Origin: CAZXPY01 sp964643435
Lineage (GTDB): Bacteria > Patescibacteriota > Microgenomatia > Woykebacterales > RBG-16-39-9b
Reading direction: 5' to 3'
Assembly (NCBI GenBank): GCA_964643435.1
Contig: CAZXPY010000003.1
Location: 47,543 to 111,542, forward strand
DNA length: 64,000 bases
The position numbers and the translations under genes were made by a program. How positions within the stretch are numbered: position 1 is the first letter of the stretch; every line of letters starts with the position of its first letter. This document shows, piece after piece, positions 6,890 through 14,576 of this stretch. The notes under the pieces were generated by a model. The model saw only the letters and a program-made list of their open reading frames with translations, did no database searches and was not told where the DNA came from.

Positions 6890-9826
6890 ATGAGTGAGGT
6901 TTTGGTTGGGTTAAATAGGCAGCAGAAAGAAGCGGTGACTACCACGGAGGGACCGCTTTTAATAATTGCTGGGGCGGGTACTGGCAAAACCACGGTTATT
7001 ACTCGCCGCATTGCCTACATAATTGAGCAAAAACTCGCGAAACCCTCTGAAATTTTAGCCCTCACTTTTACGGAAAAAGCGGCTGGAGAGATGGAAGAAA
7101 GAGTTGATGTGCTTGTTCCTTACGGCTATATTGATACCTGGATTAGTACCTTTCATGCCTTTGGAGAACGAATCTTGCGCGAAAACGCACTTGAGTTAGG
7201 TCTAACCCCTGATTTTAAAGTTCTAACAAGAAGCGCCCAAATTTTATTTTTCCAACAAAATCTGTTTTCTTTCGATTTAAATTTTTACCGACCGCTTTCT
7301 AATCCCACTAAATTTATTGAAGCCATCTTAAATTTTATCAGTCGACTTAAGGATGAAGATATCACGCCTCAACAATATCTTCGATATGTTGAGAAGTTAA
7401 AAGTGAAAAGTTCAAAGTCAAAAATTGACAAAGAAGAAAAGAAAGAGTCGGAAATTGAAATTAAAAGGCAGGAAGAGCTGGCAAAAGTTTACGAGCAATA
7501 CGAACAGTTAAAATTACAAGCTGGTTTTCTGGATTTTGGGGATTTGGTGGTGCGGACACTGCGTTTTTTAAGAAAAAATAAAAAACAATTAAAAAAATAC
7601 CAAGAAAAATTTAAATATATTTTAGTGGATGAGTTTCAAGACACAAATTGGGCCCAAAACGAATTAGTCAAACTTTTAGCTTCTGAAAAAGCAAACTTAG
7701 CCGTGGTCGCTGATGATGATCAAAGTATTTATCGTTTTCGGGGAGCCTCAATTAGTAATGTTTTAGATTTTAAAAAAACCTACGCAACCGCTAAAATCGT
7801 TACTTTGTTTGAAAATTACCGCTCAAACCAAGCCGTTTTGGATAGTGCCTACGCTCTTATCCAAAAAAATAACCCCGATCGTCTCGAAGTAAGAGAAAAA
7901 ATTAATAAAAAACTAATTTCTAGGGTTGGTAAAGGAATTACCCCCCAGGAACTTTTTAGCCCGAACTTAACTGAAGAGGCAGATTTAGTAGCAGCGGAAA
8001 TCAAAAAACTAGTAATTAATAGAAAAATGCAATATAAAGAGGTTGCCATTTTAGTTAGAGCCAATAATCAAGCCGATTCCTTTATCCGCGCTTTAAATAT
8101 AAAAGGTATTCCCAGTAAGTTGATAACCTCTTTTGGTTTGTACAATTCAAGTGAAATTAAACTTTTAATTTCGGCTTTAAACGCAATGTCTAATTTTGAT
8201 AATTCCGCTGCTCTCTTTAATTTAGCGACTGCCGAGATTTATAAACTACCGATGGAGGACGCTATCAAACTTAATAGTTTTGCTAGAAGAAAAGGCCGTA
8301 ATTTGTACCTCATTTTTCAAAAGGCAGAGAGCTTAAAGGAGACTTTGGAGTTAAGTGACGAGGGTTTAGGAAAAGTTAAAAGGATTTTACAAGATTTACA
8401 AATTTTACTTGAATTATCCCGTAAGGAAAATGTCGGCAAAGTTTTATTTGAATTTTTAAGATTAAGTGGTTATTTGAAGGAATTAGAATCGGAAAATAGC
8501 TCCGAAGCAGAGGTTAAGATCCAAAATATCGCTAAATTTTTCACCAAAATTAAGGAGTTTATTGACACCTCTTCCAACGAATCAGTGTCAGCCTTTGTTG
8601 ATTATTTGGAAACTTTAAAAGGGTTTGGGGAGGATCCTGGTTCCGCGGCATACGATCCCGATTTAAATGCGGTTAACGTAATGACGATCCACGCTGCTAA
8701 AGGATTAGAATTTAGAGCGGTTTTTTTAGTAAATCTTGTTTCTGATCGGTTTCCCACTAGAGAGCGGCCAGACAAAATAGAAGTTCCTTCAGAGTTGATA
8801 AAAGAAACTCTACCAAGCGGAGATTACCATTTGGAGGAGGAAAGGCGATTATTTTATGTTGGTATGACAAGAGCTAAAGAGCTTCTTTATCTTTCCTGGT
8901 CACGTGATAGCGGTGGTAAAAGAGTCAAAAAAATATCCCCTTTTTTGGTTGAAGCTTTGGGAAAATCAAAAGCAGTTTTGGCGGCTACCTCTGATCTTGA
9001 AAAAATTGAAAAGTTTGCCGCTCCTACCGCCGTAAAACCAATAAAGGAAGAAATTAAAATTTTGAAACTAACTCAAGGATCGATTGATGATTATAGAACC
9101 TGCGCTTACAAATACCGTTACGCTCACGTTTTAAAAGTGCCAATCTTACGCCACCACCCGGTGGTATATGGAGCCGCCCTACACCAAGCCGTGGCCGCTT
9201 TTTGGCAAACGAAATTAGCCCAAAAGTCTCCAAAACTGGAAGCTGTTTTGGAAGTGTTCGAACGCTACTTCGAATCAGAAGGATTTCTGTCAAAAGAGCA
9301 CGAGGAAAGAAGACTTTTAGTCGGGAAAAAAGTTTTACGCTCTTTTTGGAATCGAGAAAAAGATACTAAAAACCTCCCCACCTTTATTGAAAAAGAATTC
9401 CGGTTCAGTCTTGGCGATATTTTAATTAACGGTCGTTTCGATCGAGTTGATATTGATCCGGCAACTGCCGGAGTAAGAATTATTGATTATAAAGCCAGTG
9501 AAAGTAAGACTTTACCAGAGTTAGAAAAAGAGGCAAAAAATAGCGTACAGCTTAAAATTTACGCTCTTGGATATTATAAAAATTACAACGTTGTTCCTAA
9601 CAGTCTGGGAATTTACGCCTTAGAGTCTGGATTAGTTGGGGAATACAGACCTTCTTCAGAAATTTTGGAAGAAACTGAAAATTTAGTTAAAGAAGTTGCC
9701 GGCGACGTGCGCAAAAATTTAAAAGAGGATTATTTTCCGGCTAACCCGATTTATTTTGGGGAAAAAATCGCCTGTTTTTACTGCGCCTACGAATCCATTT
9801 GTCCTTTCAGCAAAGCCAACCGATAG
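6890..9826 (+). CDS. UvrD/Rep-type helicase fused to an Fe-S PD-(D/E)XK nuclease (AddAB/AdnAB-like)
   Basis: A 978-residue protein. The superfamily 1A helicase part has Walker A GAGTGKTT (about 28-35), ADDDQSIYRFRG, VDEFQDTNW (Walker B) and the later motifs VMTIHAAKGLEF and RRLFYVGMTRA. The last 250 residues form a RecB/Cas4-like nuclease: LTQGSIDDYRTC, GAALHQAV, GRFDRVDID with IDYKAS, and a terminal CFYCAYESIC. The cysteine before and the three after the nuclease core fit a 4Fe-4S cluster as in AddB, AdnAB and Cas4. The likely role is resection of double-strand DNA ends. A lysine/serine-rich stretch (VKSSKSKIDKEEKKESE, about 167-183) looks like a low-complexity insertion. The ATG follows an extended -10 by 9 nt. 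Confidence 0.88.
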   Translation: MSEVLVGLNRQQKEAVTTTEGPLLIIAGAGTGKTTVITRRIAYIIEQKLAKPSEILALTFTEKAAGEMEERVDVLVPYGYIDTWISTFHAFGERILRENALELGLTPDFKVLTRSAQILFFQQNLFSFDLNFYRPLSNPTKFIEAILNFISRLKDEDITPQQYLRYVEKLKVKSSKSKIDKEEKKESEIEIKRQEELAKVYEQYEQLKLQAGFLDFGDLVVRTLRFLRKNKKQLKKYQEKFKYILVDEFQDTNWAQNELVKLLASEKANLAVVADDDQSIYRFRGASISNVLDFKKTYATAKIVTLFENYRSNQAVLDSAYALIQKNNPDRLEVREKINKKLISRVGKGITPQELFSPNLTEEADLVAAEIKKLVINRKMQYKEVAILVRANNQADSFIRALNIKGIPSKLITSFGLYNSSEIKLLISALNAMSNFDNSAALFNLATAEIYKLPMEDAIKLNSFARRKGRNLYLIFQKAESLKETLELSDEGLGKVKRILQDLQILLELSRKENVGKVLFEFLRLSGYLKELESENSSEAEVKIQNIAKFFTKIKEFIDTSSNESVSAFVDYLETLKGFGEDPGSAAYDPDLNAVNVMTIHAAKGLEFRAVFLVNLVSDRFPTRERPDKIEVPSELIKETLPSGDYHLEEERRLFYVGMTRAKELLYLSWSRDSGGKRVKKISPFLVEALGKSKAVLAATSDLEKIEKFAAPTAVKPIKEEIKILKLTQGSIDDYRTCAYKYRYAHVLKVPILRHHPVVYGAALHQAVAAFWQTKLAQKSPKLEAVLEVFERYFESEGFLSKEHEERRLLVGKKVLRSFWNREKDTKNLPTFIEKEFRFSLGDILINGRFDRVDIDPATAGVRIIDYKASESKTLPELEKEAKNSVQLKIYALGYYKNYNVVPNSLGIYALESGLVGEYRPSSEILEETENLVKEVAGDVRKNLKEDYFPANPIYFGEKIACFYCAYESICPFSKANR

Positions 9827-9848
9827 TCAATTTTATAACCTCTAGTAG

Positions 9849-9877
9849 TTGACAAAAGGATATAAATATGGTATAGT
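9849..9877 (+). promoter_or_regulatory. Consensus-like sigma70 promoter, TTGACA-N17-TATAGT
   Basis: The -35 is at 9849-9854 and the -10 at 9872-9877 with 17-bp spacing. It drives the small gene that starts at 9935. The predicted leader carries a TCCCC-gcct-GGGGA hairpin (9890-9903) before the Shine-Dalgarno. Confidence 0.8.
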
Positions 9878-9934
9878 AATTACATTAAATCCCCGCCTGG
9901 GGAATGGATTCATATTTTGGACAGGAGGTTCACA

Positions 9935-10099
9935 GTGTCTGGTCGGCAATTCGCGTCCTACGTGTACGGGAGCAACCGGCCCAAGAGTCAGCGGCCGTTC
10001 GAAGGTAGCGCACCACTGCGCAACCGCGACGCCCGCAACAGCCAGATCGTCAAGCCTAAGGAGGACAGCAAATCCTTCTGGGCGAAGGCCAACTGGTAG
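9935..10099 (+). CDS. Small basic protein, 54 aa, unknown function
   Basis: A GTG-initiated frame preceded by a textbook AGGAGGT (9923-9929) at good spacing and by its own strong promoter, so expression looks real in spite of the small size. The product is polar and basic, with many Arg, Lys, Ser and Asn residues (for example GSNRPKSQRPFEG and NRDARNSQIVKPKED) and ends in FWAKANW; it has no membrane segment and is probably disordered or nucleic-acid binding. No family is recognised. Codon use is visibly GC-rich (AAC, CGC, GTC), unlike the AT-rich genes on either side. It opens a four-gene block with the same expression style. A longer frame covering the region in another phase is judged a shadow. 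Confidence 0.6.
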   Translation: MSGRQFASYVYGSNRPKSQRPFEGSAPLRNRDARNSQIVKPKEDSKSFWAKANW

Positions 10100-10111
10100 G
10101 ACCCGCCAACA

Positions 10112-10200
10112 CCGCCGAAGAAATTCAAGGGAAAGTTTCGGCGGCAAGAATCCGTCTGAAGGGGTAGACGAAGCTCAATGCAACGCCTACCCCTTCCTCT
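10112..10200 (+). terminator. Two hairpins after the 54-aa gene, the second terminator-like
   Basis: An 8-bp stem CCGCCGAA/TTCGGCGG (10112-10119 with 10137-10144) is followed by a perfect 9-bp stem AAGGGGTAG/CTACCCCTT (10159-10167 with 10187-10195) and a pyrimidine-rich tail. Together they probably end the transcript of the 54-aa gene; the T tract is imperfect. Confidence 0.6.
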
Positions 10201-10227
10201 TTACTTTTACAACACAGCTGGTATAAT
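10200..10227 (+). promoter_or_regulatory. Promoter with perfect TATAAT before the 152-aa gene
   Basis: TATAAT lies at 10222-10227; the best -35 candidate, TTTACT at 10200-10205, is weak. The predicted start site is about 28 nt before the AAAGGAGGGG ribosome-binding site of the gene at 10262. Confidence 0.55.
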
Positions 10228-10261
10228 CCGTCTCGGAATTGCTAATCAAAGGAGGGGATCC

Positions 10262-10720
10262 TTGCAGGTAGAGTACGAGACGAAAAAAGTCCCCAAGGAT
10301 TATAGGGGAGTGAGCGAGACGGCGACTCTTTTACAAGCAGTTTGCGATGTGCGGTTGTCCCCAAACTTTTACTACCCAGTAACGATTAATATTTTTGTAG
10401 ATGAAGAAACCGTAGAAACAAGAAACGTTGAGGTGACCCTACCTTATTATAACTTGGTGGGTAATCACTATATCTTGGTTAGGGACCAAAGAACCGCGGT
10501 TATCAAGGCGGCATTGAAGAAAGACGAAGAAGCCTTCTTAGAAGCCTTCCAATCACCGGCGGCTGTTTCAGTACGCAAGCGGGGAAATCTCACCTGGCTT
10601 GTTTTTGCCCAAACAAACGGTAGCACCCCTAACGCCTCCCTCTTTCGCGGGGAAGCACTGGCAGGAGAGCGTGTAATCTGGAAAAACAAGATGCACGATC
10701 TCCGAATCACCAGTATTTAG
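10262..10720 (+). CDS. Uncharacterised 152-aa soluble protein
   Basis: The start is TTG at 10262, chosen because a very strong AAAGGAGGGG (10248-10257) ends a few bases before it; an ATG 84 bp upstream in the same frame would lie within the preceding hairpin and lacks a ribosome-binding site. The product is soluble, mixed alpha/beta, with a single cysteine (about residue 28), a likely beta-rich middle (YYPVTINIFVDEETVETRNVEVTLPYYNLV) and a central helical segment (AVIKAALKKDEEAFLEAFQ). No motif or family is recognised. It has its own promoter, and the next promoter starts 10 bp after its stop codon. Its composition is intermediate between the GC-rich neighbours and the AT-rich core. Confidence 0.65.
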   Translation: MQVEYETKKVPKDYRGVSETATLLQAVCDVRLSPNFYYPVTINIFVDEETVETRNVEVTLPYYNLVGNHYILVRDQRTAVIKAALKKDEEAFLEAFQSPAAVSVRKRGNLTWLVFAQTNGSTPNASLFRGEALAGERVIWKNKMHDLRITSI

Positions 10721-10729
10721 ACTATGGGG

Positions 10730-10758
10730 TTGACAAAGCCTCGTAGTTATAGTATAAT
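10730..10758 (+). promoter_or_regulatory. Perfect consensus sigma70 promoter, TTGACA-N17-TATAAT
   Basis: The -35 (10730-10735) and -10 (10753-10758) match the consensus exactly with 17-bp spacing. It drives the 156-aa gene. The leader is about 95 nt long, unusual for this genome. Confidence 0.85.
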
Positions 10759-10861
10759 AATCGACAACTAAGCTCAAAATAAGCCGCTGAAAGGAGAGTA
10801 GAAAGCGCGGCAAGAGCAAGTACACCTTATCCGTAAGTGCCTTGAAACTTTGGAGGTTACC

Positions 10862-11332
10862 TTGTCTCCAACACGGAGAATCCAAGATCAGCGTTTCGAG
10901 TGTAGCGTCGGGGTCGCGTCGTACTGCCTCAAATCCGCTCGTCTCGACGAGGACTTCAACATCAGGTCCCGCGACCAGGACATCCCGGCCCTCTGGGTCA
11001 AAACCAGCCGGGAAAGGGACGAGATGAGGGCGGAGGTGAAGGACCTGGTCGTCATCTGCGCTCCCTGCCGGGGATTCCTCATTCAGCGGTCCAAAGAGAC
11101 CGGGAAGAAGATCGAGATGTCCCCCTTGAGGGATGTTCTCGCCCGCCGGGAGGATTCCGCCCGCCGCGAGGCCGACCGCGAGTCCACTAGAGCCGCTGCG
11201 ATCGCAAAGGCAGACGCCTTCCTGGACAAGCACGGGGAGCCGGCGGAACCTACAGCAGTCGCCGTCGCTCTCGAAGGGGCAGGGATCGACGCCGCCGGCA
11301 AGACTTTGGTCGAGGCCGGAGGCAAGAAGTAG
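10862..11332 (+). CDS. Uncharacterised 156-aa protein with paired cysteines
   Basis: The frame starts at TTG 10862, behind GGAGGT (10852-10857); an in-frame TTG at 10850 overlaps this site and is less likely. The N-terminal half carries CSVGVASYC (about residues 14-22) and CAPC (about 68-71), four cysteines that could bind zinc, although the spacing matches no ribbon I know. The C-terminal half is Ala/Arg/Glu-rich and helical (RREDSARREADRESTRAAAIAKADAF split over several heptads) and ends in Gly-Gly-Lys-Lys. The gene is strongly GC-rich in third positions, quite unlike the flanking core, which suggests transfer or selection for expression. It ends in a strong terminator. Function unknown. 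Confidence 0.62.
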   Translation: MSPTRRIQDQRFECSVGVASYCLKSARLDEDFNIRSRDQDIPALWVKTSRERDEMRAEVKDLVVICAPCRGFLIQRSKETGKKIEMSPLRDVLARREDSARREADRESTRAAAIAKADAFLDKHGEPAEPTAVAVALEGAGIDAAGKTLVEAGGKK

Positions 11333-11349
11333 CCCCTGTCGTACCGAAG

Positions 11350-11397
11350 AGGACCTTGTTGATGTTCAACTCATCACCAAGGTCCTTTTTTATTTTT
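11350..11397 (+). terminator. Rho-independent terminator after the 156-aa gene
   Basis: The stem AGGACCTT/AAGGTCCT (11350-11357 with 11379-11386) has additional inner pairing (TGATG/CATCA) and is followed by a run of Ts to 11397. It is one of the clearest terminators in the window. Confidence 0.9.
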
Positions 11398-11467
11398 AAA
11401 ATTGCAAAAAAAGAGTATTAGTTTAATATACCGCATACCTTTGATGAGGTAATAATCCTATAGCCTG

Positions 11468-11495
11468 TTGATTTTCGAATTTTTTATGATATAAT
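11468..11495 (+). promoter_or_regulatory. Promoter TTGATT-N16-TATAAT upstream of the NYN gene
   Basis: The -35 is at 11468-11473 and the -10 at 11490-11495. The leader to the TTG start at 11555 is about 50 nt and carries AAAGGAG at 11543-11549. Confidence 0.7.
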
Positions 11496-11554
11496 CAAAC
11501 CGCTCTCATTGAGCAGAACCTTTACAAGTTAATTAAAAGCAGAAAGGAGCAGTT

Positions 11555-12547
11555 TTGGTCGAGAAATGCCTACACGGGGATGATCCTGACGATTGTTTAA
11601 TTTGTGATTTACCTAAATCACCTAAACTTTCAGATCTTGAGGAAGAAATTATTAGGGGCTTACATGGAGAAGCTGAAGGCGCACCCGAAAAAGTTCCTCT
11701 TGAGTACAGCGAACTTCCTTCTGGTGTTGCCTTAATCGTTGATCTGGACAATTTTATTGCCAGCGCCAAACCAAAAGGTCTAAGACTTTCGGGCAAGGTT
11801 TTAACTGAAAAAGCCCGAAGCTTTGGTAAAGTTTTGCACGCTCACGCCTATAGCGACTTTACCCAAGTTGGTCAAGATATCGTCAAAGACCTTTATATCA
11901 ACGGTATAAGAATGATTCATTGCCCAAAGTTGCCTGTGGCCACTGAAAGCGGTGGGACCGATCTTAAAGACACGGTCGATCCGGTCTTCATCGAAGGCGT
12001 CCACACCCTCTTGTTTGACGAGAGGGTTGGTACTTTCATCTTTGCCGCTGGGGACAGAGATTATCTGCCAGCCTTAAACACGGTTCGACAGCAGGGTCGA
12101 AAAACCGTTGTGTTGCTACCAGGTCACGCCCACAGTCTCTTAAGAGCAAGAGCGGACGAAGTAGTGGATATCTTTGGTCCGCTAACAGCGGAAATTGACG
12201 AACTCCCGGGAAGGTTTCTCCGGCTTACCCTTCCCGATATGAGGGAAGCTCTCCTCGCTGATTCCGACACTGCTTTTACCGTGGAATTCGTCGCCGATGT
12301 CTTCAAAGCAATAAAGCCCTTTCTTTCGCAAGCGGCCGCACTTGGTTACTTACAAATCGAAACAATTGTTTTGGCGAAAAGACGGGAGTTTCGCCACCAA
12401 CTACTTGGCGGAGAGCTGGACATCAAAAAGGCTCTCCAAGCCCTAGTTGACGGCGGGGTAATTATCCAAAACACAAAAAGAAAGGAAGTAAAATATTACG
12501 TAGTTAATTTGGAACACCCTTTTACCATCTTGGCAGAAGAGATCTAA
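11555..12547 (+). CDS. NYN-domain (LabA/DUF88-like) protein with N-terminal Cys/His motif and C-terminal winged helix
   Basis: The TTG start is supported by AAAGGAG six bases upstream. Residues 5-17 read CLHGDDPDDCLIC, a compact Cys/His cluster that could bind zinc. Residues 63-215 form a NYN/PIN-like domain: VALIVDLDNF with the first acidic site, ESGGTDLKDTVDP, and FAAGDRDYLPAL with the later acidic residues. NYN domains are metal-dependent RNases or their relatives. The last 90 residues (AFTVEFVADVFKAI to VVNLEHP) look like a winged-helix module, as in LabA/OST-HTH type architectures. It closes the GC-richer block and has its own promoter and terminator. RNA processing or decay is the likely role; the target is unknown. 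Confidence 0.82.
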   Translation: MVEKCLHGDDPDDCLICDLPKSPKLSDLEEEIIRGLHGEAEGAPEKVPLEYSELPSGVALIVDLDNFIASAKPKGLRLSGKVLTEKARSFGKVLHAHAYSDFTQVGQDIVKDLYINGIRMIHCPKLPVATESGGTDLKDTVDPVFIEGVHTLLFDERVGTFIFAAGDRDYLPALNTVRQQGRKTVVLLPGHAHSLLRARADEVVDIFGPLTAEIDELPGRFLRLTLPDMREALLADSDTAFTVEFVADVFKAIKPFLSQAAALGYLQIETIVLAKRREFRHQLLGGELDIKKALQALVDGGVIIQNTKRKEVKYYVVNLEHPFTILAEEI

Positions 12548-12553
12548 GTTCTC

Positions 12554-12590
12554 AAAGCCATCCGGCCCTCGTCGGATGGCTTTTTTGCTT
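12554..12590 (+). terminator. Rho-independent terminator after the NYN gene
   Basis: GCCATCCG (12557-12564) pairs with CGGATGGC (12573-12580), with A-T pairs extending the base, followed by TTTTTT. It also separates the block from the convergent FemAB gene. Confidence 0.92.
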
Positions 12591-13490
12591 CTAAAAAACC
12601 TCACCAACTTTGAAAAGAGTTTTTATTAAAGGGTTGTAGTATTTAGTAAAAGAGCCAATAAAAGTAACTTCTTCTCCGCCAAATCCGCGTTTAAAATGAC
12701 TAAACCCCTGCCACCTTTTCGTGTAAGGAATTCGGCTATCTTCAATTCCTTCCAAATCTAGGATTTCGCAGCCTCTTTTTTTAGAAAGTCTTATTGTTTC
12801 CCAAAGTATAAGGTAAGAAGCGAAAAAATCTCTTTTCTGCGCACTAGAAGCAGCGTGAAGATAGTAAGAAATATTATCCCAAAAGAAAACCATCGCTGCC
12901 GCCAAAGGTTGGGTATTGGTATCTTTATGATAAGCAAAAAGCAAGGTAGCGGCATTTTCTTTAGAAAAAACCGCCCATTTTGTTCGCAATTCTTTTAAAG
13001 GACCAATCCAAAAGCGGTTCCGCTTAGCGGTTTCTTGGTAAAGATCTAAAAAAGCTTCAAAATCCCCAGATTCTCGGACTTTTACTCCTTTTCTTATTGC
13101 AAGGTTTATTGAATATCTGGTATCTTTTTCCATTTTTTTTAGTAGTTCTTCTTCGGATACCTTTAAATCAATCTGAATTGTTTTGGTGTTGGTCAGAGCC
13201 CACTTGTCTTGAGAGTATTGATTCCTCTTTAGGGGCGCATAAATTTTTTTATAATTGCCCGTATTATTAATTGGAAAATTTGGTTCTATTTTGACAAACA
13301 AAGCCTTATTTTCTTTAGCAATAATATCAATTTGACTAAAAGGTAAGGGGAGGTCTATTTTAGGAGCTTTAAGTATCGATCCGAAAAAAGATAAATTTTT
13401 TATATAAATATAATTTTTAATTTCTTTAGCTTCCCAACCCAGCTTTTCTAAATACTGGGCCCAAAGCGGAGATTGGCGTAAATCAGCCAT
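12591..13490 (-). CDS. FemAB-family peptidoglycan branch aminoacyltransferase
   Basis: A 299-residue protein of the FemA/FemB/FemX family, which use aminoacyl-tRNA to add residues to the peptidoglycan stem peptide. Signs are the N-terminal QSPLWAQYLEKLGW, the GNAT-like core with MEKDTRYSINLAIRKGVKVRES, YQETAKRNRFWIGP, and the C-terminal signature LILWETIRLSKKRGCEILDLEGIED...FKRGFGGEEVTF. It is the second gene of a two-gene operon and starts 8 nt after the stop of the upstream paralogue. Having two paralogues suggests two successive additions or different acceptors; the amino acid is unknown. Confidence 0.88.
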   Translation of the reverse strand: MADLRQSPLWAQYLEKLGWEAKEIKNYIYIKNLSFFGSILKAPKIDLPLPFSQIDIIAKENKALFVKIEPNFPINNTGNYKKIYAPLKRNQYSQDKWALTNTKTIQIDLKVSEEELLKKMEKDTRYSINLAIRKGVKVRESGDFEAFLDLYQETAKRNRFWIGPLKELRTKWAVFSKENAATLLFAYHKDTNTQPLAAAMVFFWDNISYYLHAASSAQKRDFFASYLILWETIRLSKKRGCEILDLEGIEDSRIPYTKRWQGFSHFKRGFGGEEVTFIGSFTKYYNPLIKTLFKVGEVF

Positions 13491-13498
13491 TTTTTAGT

Positions 13499-14536
13499 TT
13501 AAAACCTCAAGGTTCGTAAGTATAGCCAACGGAGTTTATCAGCCCAATTAAATAATTTGTAGTAAAGCGGATCAAGCACTAAATCAAAAGTCCCTAAAAA
13601 AGAAACCTTTTTTGGTCCAAAACCTTCTTTAAAACGGGTGAAACCAAACCAAGGATCGGTCGGATTGCTCGAATCAGTTGCCCCCCAAAGATCAAATTGC
13701 CTACAGCCAAGACTTTTACCAAGTTTAACAGCCGCCCACATCAGGGCGTGCGAACCCATAAATGAGCGGTATTCATAATCCGAACCACCGTAAGGATAAT
13801 AAAGAGTGTCACCGTATTTAAAAAGTAGCCAAGAAGCGATCGGTTTAGCAAGATTTGGAATGAAAGCAGAAAGCAGATAAACTTGACCCTGGGGCTTTAA
13901 AATTTCCCAAAGCTGGTGATAATAGGCATCGGGGTGAACAAAAAACTTAGCCCTATCCGCGGTCATTTTTTGCAAAGCTAAAAAATAATCTAAATCTTTT
14001 TTTTCACCCTCTCTGACCACGACGCCCTTTCTAGTGGCTAATTTGATGTTATAGCGCCATTTTTCCCTCATTAGAGAAAGGATTTCTGTATCTTCCTTAG
14101 TTAGATCCAAAATTAAGGTAAAAGGCGCAAAAATATTTCGGGGACTTTTTAACAAACCTTCTTCGAATAAGACTTTAAGCCAATCTGAAGTACTTTCAGG
14201 GACGTTTGGTTCGATCCTAACAAAACAGCAGTTTTCGGAAAGAGCCCCTTTTTTAATAGCGGAAATTATATTCGGCAAATATTTTTTTTCTGAACAGACC
14301 GGTCCCTTTGGACAATAAGCCACGTATTTAGGGGAGAAAGGTATTTTGTGAAGTGTGTATTGGCAAGAGGCAACAATTTTATCGTCTTGAAAAACAGCAA
14401 TTCTGGTTGCGGGGGTTCCAAAAGAACTTTTAAACTCTCCCCAATACCATCCTTGGACAATATGTGGGGTTGGAGAAGTTTTGACAAAATTATCCCAAAG
14501 GTTTTTTTCGGAAGGAGAAACTTCCCGAGTAACCAC
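13499..14536 (-). CDS. FemAB-family peptidoglycan branch aminoacyltransferase (upstream paralogue)
   Basis: A 345-residue paralogue of the next gene, with WYWGEFKSSFG near residue 30, MREKWRYNIKLATRKGVVVREG, MTADRAKFFVHPDAYY, and SHALMWAAVKLGKSLGCRQFDLWGATD...FKEGFGPKKVSFLG at the end, all in the family order. The start is GTG at 14536: a TATAGT -10 box (complement of 14545-14550) lies 8 nt upstream and there is no Shine-Dalgarno, so a leaderless message is probable. The neighbouring G5-3D protein and PcrA are on the same strand. Both FemAB proteins keep complete domains, so this is not a recent decaying duplicate. Confidence 0.88.
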   Translation of the reverse strand: MVTREVSPSEKNLWDNFVKTSPTPHIVQGWYWGEFKSSFGTPATRIAVFQDDKIVASCQYTLHKIPFSPKYVAYCPKGPVCSEKKYLPNIISAIKKGALSENCCFVRIEPNVPESTSDWLKVLFEEGLLKSPRNIFAPFTLILDLTKEDTEILSLMREKWRYNIKLATRKGVVVREGEKKDLDYFLALQKMTADRAKFFVHPDAYYHQLWEILKPQGQVYLLSAFIPNLAKPIASWLLFKYGDTLYYPYGGSDYEYRSFMGSHALMWAAVKLGKSLGCRQFDLWGATDSSNPTDPWFGFTRFKEGFGPKKVSFLGTFDLVLDPLYYKLFNWADKLRWLYLRTLRF

Positions 14537-14576
14537 TTTAGTTTACTATACACTAAAAAGAATTAGCCTTAAAGGT

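Noticed and set aside
9849..10226. A 125-codon plus-strand frame and a 101-codon minus-strand frame across the 54-aa gene
   Set aside because: Neither has a ribosome-binding site; they run through promoter and terminator hairpins and reflect the GC-rich composition. The 54-aa frame has the strong Shine-Dalgarno.
10568..11325. Long minus-strand and alternate frames opposite the 152- and 156-aa genes
   Set aside because: They span the consensus plus-strand promoter at 10730-10758 and lack start signals; GC-rich coding DNA commonly gives such shadows.
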